From positions 2,232,001 through 2,296,000 of the forward strand of contig NZ_SACN01000001.1 in the NCBI RefSeq assembly GCF_004005865.1: a stretch of DNA of 64,000 nt, given 5' to 3'. Shown piece by piece: positions 26,840-35,284 of this stretch; position 1 is the stretch's first letter, and each line of letters starts with the position of its first letter. The notes beneath the pieces were generated by a model that saw only the letters and a program-made list of their open reading frames with translations, was not told where the DNA came from and ran no database searches. The position numbers were made by a program, and so were the translations under genes. This DNA comes from Sphingomonas crocodyli. GTDB taxonomy: Bacteria > Pseudomonadota > Alphaproteobacteria > Sphingomonadales > Sphingomonadaceae.

Positions 26840-27136
26840 TCGCCTCAATCGCGCTCGCGCGGCGCTCTTTCTCACCGTGCGTCCAACACCCATTATTGCG
26901 AATGCGAATTAATATGATGCGTTTTGAGGGGGACGTCGTGACAACTTTGACAACTTTCGCGCCCCCATCGTGACGCTGCGACTCGGCTTTTTGCGCACCG
27001 CGCCCGACGAAATTATCGTGCCGCCGAACCGCCCCGCACACGCATCATTACGGCCCCGACGGAAAATATTCGCAACCTTCGTACCGGCCAAAAGCGTTAT
27101 ATCGAGCGGCATATCGCTATCTGCGAGGAGAGAGAC

Positions 27137-28234
27137 ATGCGCGTCGGCGTCCCCAAGGAAATCAAGAACCACGAATATCGCGTCGGCCTGACCCCGGCCT
27201 CGGTCGCCGAACTGACCGCTGCCGGCCACGAAGTCATCGTCCAGACCCAGGCGGGCATGGGCATCGATTTCGAGGATCAGGATTATGTCGATGCGGGCGC
27301 GCGGATCGTGCCCAATGCCGGCGCGGTCTTTTCGGGCGCCGACATGATCGTGAAGGTGAAGGAGCCGCAGCAGAGCGAGATCGCGATGCTGGAATCCCGC
27401 CACCTTCTCTTCACCTATCTCCACCTCGCAGCAGACAAGCCGCAGGCCGAAGGGCTGATGGCGTCGGGCGCGACCTGCATCGCCTATGAAACGATCACTT
27501 CGCCCCGCGGCGGCCTCCCCCTCCTCAAGCCTATGTCCGAAGTCGCGGGCCGCATGTCGGTGCAGGTCGGCGCGCATTACCTGGAAAAGGGCCAGGGCGG
27601 GCGCGGCGTGCTGCTGGGCGGCGTTCCGGGCGTGGCGCCCGCGCGGGTCGCGATCCTCGGCGGCGGCATCGCCGGCGTGAATGCGGCGCAGATGGCGGTC
27701 GGCATGCGCGCCGACGTGACGATCTACGACATCTCCAACGATCGCCTCGCCGAACTCGACATGGTCTTCGGCAGCCAGATCAAGACGGCCTATGCCAGCA
27801 AGGCCGCGATCGCCGCCGCCGTCGCCCGCGCACATCTGGTGATCGGCGCGGTGCTGGTCCCCGGCGCCGCCGCCCCCAAGCTCGTCACCCGCGACATGCT
27901 CAAGACGATGAAGCGCGGCTCGGTCCTCGTCGACATCGCGATCGATCAGGGCGGCTGCTTCGAAACCAGCCACGCCACCACGCATGACGATCCGGTATTC
28001 GAAGTCGACGGCATCATCCATTATTGCGTCGCCAACATGCCCGGCGCGGTCGCTCGCACCTCGGCCTTCGCGCTCAACAACGCCACCCTGCCCTTCGTGC
28101 TCAAGCTCGCCCATCTGGGCGCCGACGCCGCGATGGCCGCCGATCCGCACCTCGCGGCCGGCCTCAACGTCTCGGGCGGCAAGATCCGGCACAAGGTGGT
28201 GGCCGACGCGCTCGATCTGCCGTTCCACGCTTAA
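27137..28234 (+). CDS. ald: Alanine dehydrogenase
   Basis: A 365-residue NAD-dependent alanine dehydrogenase (L-alanine to pyruvate and ammonia). It starts MRVGVPKEIKNHEYRVGLTP with the substrate-binding arginine and lysine regions of the AlaDH/PNT family, and carries the Rossmann motif ILGGGIAGVNAAQMAVG. The ending is slightly shorter than the 371-residue norm but the final KIRHKVVADAL block is intact. A GAGGAGAGAGAC sequence lies directly before the ATG. It is a single gene with a long leader containing repeats and promoter-like elements. Confidence 0.96.
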   Translation: MRVGVPKEIKNHEYRVGLTPASVAELTAAGHEVIVQTQAGMGIDFEDQDYVDAGARIVPNAGAVFSGADMIVKVKEPQQSEIAMLESRHLLFTYLHLAADKPQAEGLMASGATCIAYETITSPRGGLPLLKPMSEVAGRMSVQVGAHYLEKGQGGRGVLLGGVPGVAPARVAILGGGIAGVNAAQMAVGMRADVTIYDISNDRLAELDMVFGSQIKTAYASKAAIAAAVARAHLVIGAVLVPGAAAPKLVTRDMLKTMKRGSVLVDIAIDQGGCFETSHATTHDDPVFEVDGIIHYCVANMPGAVARTSAFALNNATLPFVLKLAHLGADAAMAADPHLAAGLNVSGGKIRHKVVADALDLPFHA

Positions 28235-28336
28235 ATCCGAACCGATCGGTTCGCCCGCGTTGACGTGGGCGCACCGGCGGTGCACGATCGCTCCCGGTTC
28301 GAGCCGTCATCAGACCGGCCGGCCGGGAGGGATCGG

Positions 28337-29947
28337 ATGAGCTGGGATGAGACCTATGACGTCGTGGTGGTCGGCAGCGGCGCATCGGGGCTGACCGCCG
28401 CGATCACCGCCGCCCGGCGCGGCCTCAGCGTCGTCGTGCTGGAAAAGGCATCGGTCTGGGGCGGCACCACTGCTCTGTCCGGCGGCGGCCTATGGGTGCC
28501 CACCAACCGCTATCAGCGCGCGGCGGGCGTTCCCGACACGCTGGAGGCGGCCGAGGCCTATCTCGACGAGATAAGCAACCCCGCCGACGACCCCACCGAT
28601 CGGCCCAAGCGCCGCGCGATGCTCGAACAGGGGCCGCACCTTGTCGACATGCTGACGGAAGCGGGCTTCGCCTGGACCAGCTCGCCCCAGCCCGATTATC
28701 GCGCCGCCTCCCATGCCGGCCTCGCCCGCGGGCTGGACATGGAGATTGCCGACGGCCGCAGGCTGGGGGCGAACCTCGCGACGATGCGCCGCTCGGGCGC
28801 GCCCTTCGCGATCATGATCAAGGACATCCCCAAGGTCTCGCGCGCCTTCACCAGCCTCACCAGCATCGCCGCGATGGCGCGGGTCTTCCTGGGTGAGAAG
28901 CTGCGCCGCGCGAAGGGCTGGATCCCGCTCGGCTGCGGCGAGAGCCTGATCGGCCAGCTGCGCATGATCGCCGACCAACTGGGTATCGAAGTCCGCCTGA
29001 ACAGCCCGATCGCCCAGGTCGTGATTGAGGATGGCCGCGCGACCGGCGTGGTGCTGGAGGGCGGCCAGCGGATCGGCGGGGGCAAGGCCTTGTTCCTCTG
29101 CGCGGGCGGCTTCGCCCATGCCGATGCTATGCGGACCGATCTTCAGGGGATCGACGGCGCCCAGTCCTCCGCCTCGCGCGACGACACCGGCGACATCATC
29201 CGCATGGCCGACAGCATCGGCGCGAAGACCGCGATGCTCGACGCGGCCTGGTGGGGCACCGCCTTCGCGATGCCGGGCGTCCCCGACGCCATCTTCTGCC
29301 TCGCCGAACGCTCCCTCCCCCACAGCATCGTCGTCGATCAATCGGGCCGGCGCTTCGTCAACGAGGCGGCGGACTACTACTCGTTCGGCTCGGCGATGCG
29401 GAAGGCGGGCCTGACCGAGGCATGGCTGATCGTCGATGCCACCCACCGCAGCCGCTACATGTTCTGCGGCATGTTGCCCGGCAAGACGCCGCAAGGTCTG
29501 ATCGACGCAGGCTTCTTCATCAAGGCCGACACGATCGACGCGCTGTCGGGCAAGACCGGGATCGACCCCGCCAACCTGAAGGCCACCCTCACCCGCTTCA
29601 ACGCGATGGCGGCCAAGGGCGTCGATGAGGACTTCCAGCGAGGCGAAAGCCCCTATGAGGGCTTCTGGAACGACCCGACCGTCAAGCCCAATGGCAGCTT
29701 CGCCCCGGTCGACAAAGGCCCGTTCCTCGCGGTCCGCATGCTCCTCGGCGACCTCGGCACCAAGGGTGGTCTTGTCACCGACAAGCATTCGCAGGTGGTT
29801 GGGACCGATGGTCAGCCGATCGCGGGCCTCTACGCGGCGGGCAACTGCACCGCCTCGGTCTATGGCCGGTCCTATCCCGGCCCCGGCGCGACGCTAGGCC
29901 CGGCAATGACCTTCGCCTATATCGGGGCAAACCACATCCCGGCCTGA
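28337..29947 (+). CDS. FAD-dependent dehydrogenase, 3-ketosteroid delta-1-dehydrogenase-like
   Basis: A 536-residue flavoprotein. The dinucleotide-binding motif VVVGSGASGLTAAI is at about 10-23 with the acidic end of the second strand (VVLEKASVWGG) nearby; a C-terminal GLYAAGNCTASVYGRSYPG closes the FAD site. The arrangement matches the FAD_binding_2 family with KstD and related dehydrogenases, and SGGGLWVPTNRY is typical. The ATG at 28337 was chosen because the FAD motif begins at the family position and GGGAGG lies just upstream. Steroid activity is not shown by context; a general enone-forming or fumarate reductase-type oxidoreductase is possible. Confidence 0.85.
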   Translation: MSWDETYDVVVVGSGASGLTAAITAARRGLSVVVLEKASVWGGTTALSGGGLWVPTNRYQRAAGVPDTLEAAEAYLDEISNPADDPTDRPKRRAMLEQGPHLVDMLTEAGFAWTSSPQPDYRAASHAGLARGLDMEIADGRRLGANLATMRRSGAPFAIMIKDIPKVSRAFTSLTSIAAMARVFLGEKLRRAKGWIPLGCGESLIGQLRMIADQLGIEVRLNSPIAQVVIEDGRATGVVLEGGQRIGGGKALFLCAGGFAHADAMRTDLQGIDGAQSSASRDDTGDIIRMADSIGAKTAMLDAAWWGTAFAMPGVPDAIFCLAERSLPHSIVVDQSGRRFVNEAADYYSFGSAMRKAGLTEAWLIVDATHRSRYMFCGMLPGKTPQGLIDAGFFIKADTIDALSGKTGIDPANLKATLTRFNAMAAKGVDEDFQRGESPYEGFWNDPTVKPNGSFAPVDKGPFLAVRMLLGDLGTKGGLVTDKHSQVVGTDGQPIAGLYAAGNCTASVYGRSYPGPGATLGPAMTFAYIGANHIPA

Positions 29948-29953
29948 CGCCGA

Positions 29954-31747
29954 TCAATCGGCCCAGGCAACGTCCTCAAGGTGCATCTCGGCCGCCGGGC
30001 GGCTGCCCCAGTCGTCGATCTTGGGGCGGCCGGCGATCCACAGCGACCGGCCCGGCCCCGCGCCCAGCAGCGCCTCGCCCAACGGCGTATCGGCCGATCG
30101 GAATGCCATCGCTTTGAACGACCGCCCGTCGCGGCCCTGCACGATCGCACGGACATGGCCGTTGCCGACCACATCGGCCTTGATCACCCGCACCGGCCCC
30201 GCCGCGATCCGGGGTGCCGGCCAGCCCGCACCATAAGGGCCGCCACGCTCCAGCGCCTCGACCAGATTGGGGGTCACGCCGCCGGGCGCGACCACGCCAT
30301 CGAGCAGCAACGCGCGCCCGTCCGATGCCTGCGCCACCGCGCTTTCAAGCCGGGCATCGAGAAAATCGGCCAGCGCCTCGACCCCGCCGGGGCCGACCGT
30401 CAGACCCGCCGCCATCGCATGGCCGCCGCCCGCGACGAGCAGGCCCATATCCTTGGCCGCCAGGATCGCAGCCCCCAGATCGACGCCCGACACCGATCGG
30501 CCCGATCCCTTGCCGACGCCCTCGTCATCGAGCGCGATGACGATAGCGGGCTTGCCCAGCTTCTCCTTGAGCCGCCCCGCGACGATCCCGATCACGCCGG
30601 GATGCCAGCCCTCGCCCGAAACCACCGCGACCGCGCGATTGCCCTGATGCAGCGCCGCCGCTTCGGCCTCCGCCTGCACATTCGCCTCGATCGCGCGCCG
30701 TTCCTCGTTCAGCCGATCGAGTTCCGCCGCGATCTCGGTCGCCTCGTCCGGATTCTCGGTGGTCAGCAGGCGCACGCCCAGATCGGACTTTCCGACCCGC
30801 CCGCCCGCATTGATCCGCGGCCCCAGCGCAAAGCCTAGATCGGTGCAGGTCGGCGCCCGATTGAGGCGTGCTGCCCCGATCAGCGCCGCGAGGCCGACAT
30901 TGCGCCGGTTCGCCATCACCTTGAGCCCCTGCGCCACGAAGGCACGGTTGAGCCCCTTCAACTGCGCAACGTCAGCAACCGTCCCCAGCGCCACGATATC
31001 GAGCAGTTCCAATATCTTCGGTTCGGTCTTTCCCGCAAAATATCCACGCGCCCGCAGCACCCGCAGCAGCGCCGCGCCGAGCAGGAAGGCGACGCCCACA
31101 GCCGCCAGATGACCATGCGCCGCGCCTTCATCCTCGTCGAGCCGGTTGGGGTTCACCACCGCCAGGGCATCGGGCAGCGTCGCCGCGCATTTGTGGTGGT
31201 CGACGACGATCACCTCGATCCCCGCCGCGCTCGCCTGCGCCAGCGCCTCGAAAGCCTGCGCGCCGCAATCGACCGTGACGATCAACTTGCTGCCCGCCGT
31301 CCCGATCCGCACCAGCGCCTCGCCCGAGGGGCCATAACCCTCCATCAGACGATCGGGGATATAATAGCCGACCGGACAGCCGAGTTCGCGCAGAAGGCGT
31401 ATCAGCAATGCGGCCGAAGTCGCTCCATCGACGTCATAATCGCCGAAGACGGTAACAGCTTCACCCGTGATGACTGCATCGGCCAGACGCTCGGCCGCGC
31501 GGTCCATGTCGCGGAAGATCGAGGGATCGGGCATGAAAGCGCGGATCGTCGGCGCGCGATGTTCCTCGACCGCGTCACGCGGGCAGCCGCGCGCCAACAG
31601 CAACTGCGTCACCAGATCGTCCGGCTCGAAACCCTCATCCCGCACATCGGCCGATCCACCGCGCCAGTGCCAGGGCTGCCCCAGCACCGACCGGACGATC
31701 CCGAGGATCGGCGCCCGCCCCTCGCCGGACTTAGCGACTGATGCCAT
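29954..31747 (-). CDS. recJ: Single-stranded-DNA-specific exonuclease RecJ
   Basis: A 597-residue RecJ, the 5'-3' ssDNA exonuclease of recombination and mismatch repair. The DHH-family motifs are present: FGDYDVDGATSA (101-112), TVDCGAQAFE (158-167) and VDHHKC (182-187), followed by the DHHA1 domain with a glycine-rich GSGRSVSGVDLGAAIL and a C-terminal OB-like domain. The start at 31747 begins MASVAKSGEGRAPILGIVRS and overlaps the end of ampD by 17 bp; the longer open frame upstream is the ampD shadow. Confidence 0.95.
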   Translation of the reverse strand: MASVAKSGEGRAPILGIVRSVLGQPWHWRGGSADVRDEGFEPDDLVTQLLLARGCPRDAVEEHRAPTIRAFMPDPSIFRDMDRAAERLADAVITGEAVTVFGDYDVDGATSAALLIRLLRELGCPVGYYIPDRLMEGYGPSGEALVRIGTAGSKLIVTVDCGAQAFEALAQASAAGIEVIVVDHHKCAATLPDALAVVNPNRLDEDEGAAHGHLAAVGVAFLLGAALLRVLRARGYFAGKTEPKILELLDIVALGTVADVAQLKGLNRAFVAQGLKVMANRRNVGLAALIGAARLNRAPTCTDLGFALGPRINAGGRVGKSDLGVRLLTTENPDEATEIAAELDRLNEERRAIEANVQAEAEAAALHQGNRAVAVVSGEGWHPGVIGIVAGRLKEKLGKPAIVIALDDEGVGKGSGRSVSGVDLGAAILAAKDMGLLVAGGGHAMAAGLTVGPGGVEALADFLDARLESAVAQASDGRALLLDGVVAPGGVTPNLVEALERGGPYGAGWPAPRIAAGPVRVIKADVVGNGHVRAIVQGRDGRSFKAMAFRSADTPLGEALLGAGPGRSLWIAGRPKIDDWGSRPAAEMHLEDVAWAD

Positions 31748-32426
31748 TTTCGCGGTCCAGAAGAAGGCTGAGCAGGATCGCGCGGCATTCGCCATCGGCG
31801 ATCCCGTCGATCGTCTCGGGACGGAAACGGCGCTGGAAGGCAGTGACGGCCGCAGGGCCATCGACGACGTCATAGCCGAAGCGTTCGAGCGCGAGCAGGA
31901 AGCCGCCCGGCGTCCAGTGCGGATCGGCCAGGTTCTTGCGCGGCCGTTTGAGCGCCAGCCCGACCTTCGCCAGCATCTCCCAATCGAACAGCTCGCCCGG
32001 ATCCTGCTTGCGAGCGGGGGCGATGTCCGAATGGCCGACGACATTGGCGGGCGCGATATCGTATCGCTTCACGATGTCGGCGACGAGCGGGACGATCGCG
32101 CCCATCTGCGCGGCCGGGAACGGGCGATAGCCCCATTCGTGGCCGGGATTGACGATCTCGATGCCGATGCTGGCCGAATTGACATCGGTGACGCTGCGCC
32201 AGTGGCTCTTGCCCGCATGCCAGGCGCGCAGTTCTTCGGGAACGAGGCGCAGCACCTGCCCGTCCTCGGCGACGACATAATGGCTCGAAACCTTGGCCTC
32301 TGCGTCGGTCAGCCGCTCGATCGCCGAAGGGCCGTCCTGCATGCCGGTATAATGGAGCACGACCATGCTGATCGGCAGCTTGCGGTCGTCATGATTCGGC
32401 GACGGGCAATCGATGATCTCGCTCAT
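31731..32426 (-). CDS. ampD: N-acetylmuramoyl-L-alanine amidase (AmpD-like)
   Basis: A 231-residue amidase_2 domain protein with a C-terminal peptidoglycan-binding-like helix bundle (about 170-225). Zinc ligands are H25 (LHYTGM), H132 and D142 in VGHSDIAPARKQDPG, and the catalytic glutamate is E90 in IGIEIVNPG. No signal peptide is seen, so it is likely a cytosolic anhydromuropeptide amidase for wall recycling, although some relatives are exported. The start at 32426 was chosen over an ATG 9 bp upstream because of the GGGG before it. It overlaps recJ. Confidence 0.88.
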   Translation of the reverse strand: MSEIIDCPSPNHDDRKLPISMVVLHYTGMQDGPSAIERLTDAEAKVSSHYVVAEDGQVLRLVPEELRAWHAGKSHWRSVTDVNSASIGIEIVNPGHEWGYRPFPAAQMGAIVPLVADIVKRYDIAPANVVGHSDIAPARKQDPGELFDWEMLAKVGLALKRPRKNLADPHWTPGGFLLALERFGYDVVDGPAAVTAFQRRFRPETIDGIADGECRAILLSLLLDRENGISR

Positions 32427-32465
32427 GCACCCCATGTAACTCCGCCCCGCACAGGGGCAAGAGGA

Positions 32466-33284
32466 TCAGGCGGCGCGGCGGAACACCGTGAGCATATCGG
32501 CGTCGGCGACAAGCTGGCGCGCATCATTCCCCGCCGTCTCGCCCGCGCCAAGGATCAGCGCCGCATCGGGCTTCATCGCGGCCGACAATCCGGCCAGCAC
32601 GCGCGCACGGTTCTGCGGCGGGAAATAGAGCAAGGCGTTGCGGCAGAGGACGAGATCGTAGCAGCCCTGGCCCGGCGGCGGCCCCATCAGATTGTGGGGC
32701 GCGAAGCGGACCATCGCCGCGATCCGCGGCACGATGGTCCAGCTGCCATCGGCGCCTTCCGCAAACCAATTGCCCAGCAAGCGGCCGGGAAGCCCGCGCT
32801 GCACCTCGAACGCCGAATAGACCCCGGCGGACGCCCGCTTCAGCGCGACGCGCGAGATATCGGTGCCCAGGATTTCGATCGACCAGTCATGCCAGCGATC
32901 GGGATCTTCCGCGAACAGCATCGCGATCGAATAGGCTTCCTGCCCGGTCGCGCACCCGGCGGACCAGATGCGGATGCGCCGTGTGGCCGCACAACGGCGC
33001 GCCAGTTCGGGCAGGATATCGTCCTGCATCTGGCGGAAGACCGCGCTGTCGCGAAAGAAGCTCGTTTCGTTATTGAGGAGCGCGTCGATCATCTGCGTGG
33101 CGGCAGGATCGGCCGGGTCCGCTGCGACGCGGCCCGCAAGCTCGACCGGCGTCACCCCGATCCGGCGGCACAGCGGCGTCAGCATCGCGCTGACGCGCCA
33201 CAGCCGATCGTCGCCAAGCTGCTGCCCCGTCCCCTGTTCGAACAGCCGCGCGATCTGCCGCGCGGTGGCGGTGCTCAGTTCCAT
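32466..33284 (-). CDS. cheR: Chemotaxis protein methyltransferase CheR
   Basis: A 272-residue CheR that methylates receptor glutamates using SAM. It has the N-terminal helical domain (about 1-75) with NNETSFFRDSAVF, the SAM motif RIWSAGCATGQEAYSIAM, and the mid-domain DLVLCRNALLYF. The start at 33284 overlaps the cheB stop by 10 bp and begins MELSTATARQIARLFEQ; earlier codons lie in cheB. It is the last gene of the che operon. Confidence 0.93.
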   Translation of the reverse strand: MELSTATARQIARLFEQGTGQQLGDDRLWRVSAMLTPLCRRIGVTPVELAGRVAADPADPAATQMIDALLNNETSFFRDSAVFRQMQDDILPELARRCAATRRIRIWSAGCATGQEAYSIAMLFAEDPDRWHDWSIEILGTDISRVALKRASAGVYSAFEVQRGLPGRLLGNWFAEGADGSWTIVPRIAAMVRFAPHNLMGPPPGQGCYDLVLCRNALLYFPPQNRARVLAGLSAAMKPDAALILGAGETAGNDARQLVADADMLTVFRRAA

Positions 33285-34405
33285 GCCGAACCGCGCGTCG
33301 CGACGAAGGCGGCGATCTGATCGGGCGGCAGGACCGCGCTGGCAAGCCCCGCCTGCGCGACCGATCCGGGCATGCCCCACACGACCGAACTGGATGAATC
33401 CTGCGCCAGAACCTCGGCGCCGGCCTCCACCAGCTTGCCCGCGCCGATCGTGCCGTCACGCCCCATGCCGGTCAGCACGATGCCGACGCCGGCGGGTCCG
33501 AACATCTCGGCGACCGCCTCGAACATCGGATCGACCGATGGCATGCAGCGGCTCGGCGCCGGATCATGATCGATCCGGATCCGCACGACGTCGCCCATGA
33601 TCAGGCGGATATGCCCCTCGCCCGGCGCGACGATGATGCCGCCGCGTGTCAGCCGCATCCCATCCTCCGCCACGGTCGCCGGCCGGCCGCAAATGTCGTG
33701 CAACTGGTTGGCGAAGTAGGACATGAAGACGGGCGGCAGATGCTGCGTCACCAGGATCGGCGCGTCGAAATCGTCCGGCAGAGCCTGCAGCAAGGCCGAC
33801 AGAGCGTGCAGGCCACCGGTCGACGCACCGATCGCCAGACAGGCGATGGGGCCGCCCGCATGCGGCGCCCGCAGCGGCACGAGAACAGGCTCGGGTGCCG
33901 GGCCGGGCTGCGCCTGCGCACGCTCCTTGGCCTGCGCACCACGCCCACGGCCGAGCCGCAGCAGCGTATCGATATAGAGGCGGGTGAAATCGGTGCCGAA
34001 ATTGCCGGCGGTCGGCTTCAGCAACGTGTCCGCCGCGCCCAGTGTCAGCGCCCGCATCGTCGCGGCGGCGCCCTTGGCGGCCGAGGAGGACACGATCAGG
34101 ACGCGCGCGCCCTGACAAGCGTCGAGGATTTCGGGAAGCGCGGTCAGCCCGTCCTTTCCGGGCATCTCCACGTCGAGGACGACGATATCGACGGGGGCGT
34201 TGCGCAGAAAATCGATTGCGCGGTCAGCGCCGGGAAAAGCACCCGCGACTTCGAAACGGGAATCTCCTTCGACGAGCCGCGCGAGCACGGTGCGCGCGAC
34301 CAGCGAGTCGTCGACAAGGAGGATGCGGATCGGCGGCGGCACCGCCGCGATCCTGTTGCCGCCGGGCGCCCTTCGCTGTCCGCGTTCGGCGCCCGCCGAT
34401 GCCAT
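33275..34405 (-). CDS. cheB: Chemotaxis response regulator methylesterase CheB
   Basis: A 376-residue CheB. The receiver domain holds D32-D33 and the phosphorylation site D78 (VVLDVEMPGKDG). The C-terminal methylesterase has S195 in GASTGG, H222 in TQHLPPVF and an aspartate in LTGMGRDG. The start at 34405 follows the cheY stop by one base; an upstream ATG would overlap cheY without a ribosome site. CheB and CheR together set receptor adaptation; no receptor gene is present in the window. Confidence 0.95.
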   Translation of the reverse strand: MASAGAERGQRRAPGGNRIAAVPPPIRILLVDDSLVARTVLARLVEGDSRFEVAGAFPGADRAIDFLRNAPVDIVVLDVEMPGKDGLTALPEILDACQGARVLIVSSSAAKGAAATMRALTLGAADTLLKPTAGNFGTDFTRLYIDTLLRLGRGRGAQAKERAQAQPGPAPEPVLVPLRAPHAGGPIACLAIGASTGGLHALSALLQALPDDFDAPILVTQHLPPVFMSYFANQLHDICGRPATVAEDGMRLTRGGIIVAPGEGHIRLIMGDVVRIRIDHDPAPSRCMPSVDPMFEAVAEMFGPAGVGIVLTGMGRDGTIGAGKLVEAGAEVLAQDSSSSVVWGMPGSVAQAGLASAVLPPDQIAAFVATRGSAWN

Positions 34406-34406
34406 G

Positions 34407-34772
34407 TCAGGCGACGCCCACGATCTGCAGCTTGTTTTCAATCGTCGCGCGATCGAACGGCTTCATCATATATTCGTCGGCGCCCGCATCGATCGCGGCG
34501 CGGATGTGGCCGACATCGTCCTCGGTGGTGCAGAATACGATCTTGGGACGGCGCGCGATCTCGGTCTGACCCAGCGCGCGCAGGAATTCGATCCCGCTCA
34601 TCACGGGCATGTTCCAGTCGAGCAGGATGACGTCGGGCGGCGAGCTCTGGCAGCGATCGAGCGCCTCGCGCCCGTCACCGGCTTCGTCCACGCTGAAGCT
34701 CAGCCCTTCCAATATGTGGCGGGCGACCTTGCGGATCACCTTGGAATCATCGACGACGAGGCAGGTCTTCAT
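34407..34772 (-). CDS. cheY: Chemotaxis response regulator CheY
   Basis: A 121-residue single-domain receiver. Acid pocket D8-D9, phosphorylation site D52 (LLDWNMP), and the conserved K104 with P105 (YMMKPFD) are all present. Length and position between cheW and cheB support CheY, the flagellar switch regulator, rather than a transcription factor. It is followed by cheB after one base. Confidence 0.94.
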   Translation of the reverse strand: MKTCLVVDDSKVIRKVARHILEGLSFSVDEAGDGREALDRCQSSPPDVILLDWNMPVMSGIEFLRALGQTEIARRPKIVFCTTEDDVGHIRAAIDAGADEYMMKPFDRATIENKLQIVGVA

Positions 34773-34843
34773 GCGGCGTTCCGTACGTATTTGAAATCCG
34801 CTGGATCATATCCAACGGCGGTAAGCGACCGGTTAACGCGCTA

Positions 34844-35284
34844 TCACGCGGCGAGAGCGGCCTTCTCTCCGCCGATCAGCGCATCGACATCGAGCAGCAT
34901 CACCGGCACCCCTTCATGTTCGAGCACACCGGCGCTCATCGCCGCCCAACCGGGCGAGAGCAGCGCGCGAGCCGGCGCCGGGGCGCCGTCGATCGCGACC
35001 ACATCGTCGACGTGATCGACGAGGAAGCCGTAGAGATGATCGCCCATCGTCACGATCACCGCCTGCGCGCCGCGGCCGCCTGCGCGAACCTCGGCACCCA
35101 GCGCGACGCGCGTGTCGATCACCGTCATCACCCGGCTGCGCAGCGCGAACAGGCCCAGCACATGGCGTGGCGCACAGGGAACGGGGGTCACCTCCCCCAT
35201 TTCCACGACAGACTCGATGCAGCTGGCCGGCAGCACCGCCTTCTGACCGTCGATTTCCACGATCAGGTAGAGATCGGTCATCAT
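34844..35284 (-). CDS. cheW: Chemotaxis coupling protein CheW
   Basis: A 146-residue CheW domain that couples receptors to CheA. It shows the N-terminal LYLIVEIDGQKAVLPASCI, a central VPCAPRHVLGLFALRSRVM and the second barrel YGFLVDHVDDVVAID. Two tandem ATG codons lie at the cheA stop (ATGATGA), so the first overlaps it by four bases; either could start. It sits between cheA and cheY in the operon. Confidence 0.93.
   Translation of the reverse strand: MMTDLYLIVEIDGQKAVLPASCIESVVEMGEVTPVPCAPRHVLGLFALRSRVMTVIDTRVALGAEVRAGGRGAQAVIVTMGDHLYGFLVDHVDDVVAIDGAPAPARALLSPGWAAMSAGVLEHEGVPVMLLDVDALIGGEKAALAA

Noticed and set aside
31467..33320. A 617-residue + strand open frame across recJ, ampD and cheR
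   Set aside because: It spans three real minus-strand genes and has only shadow-type composition.
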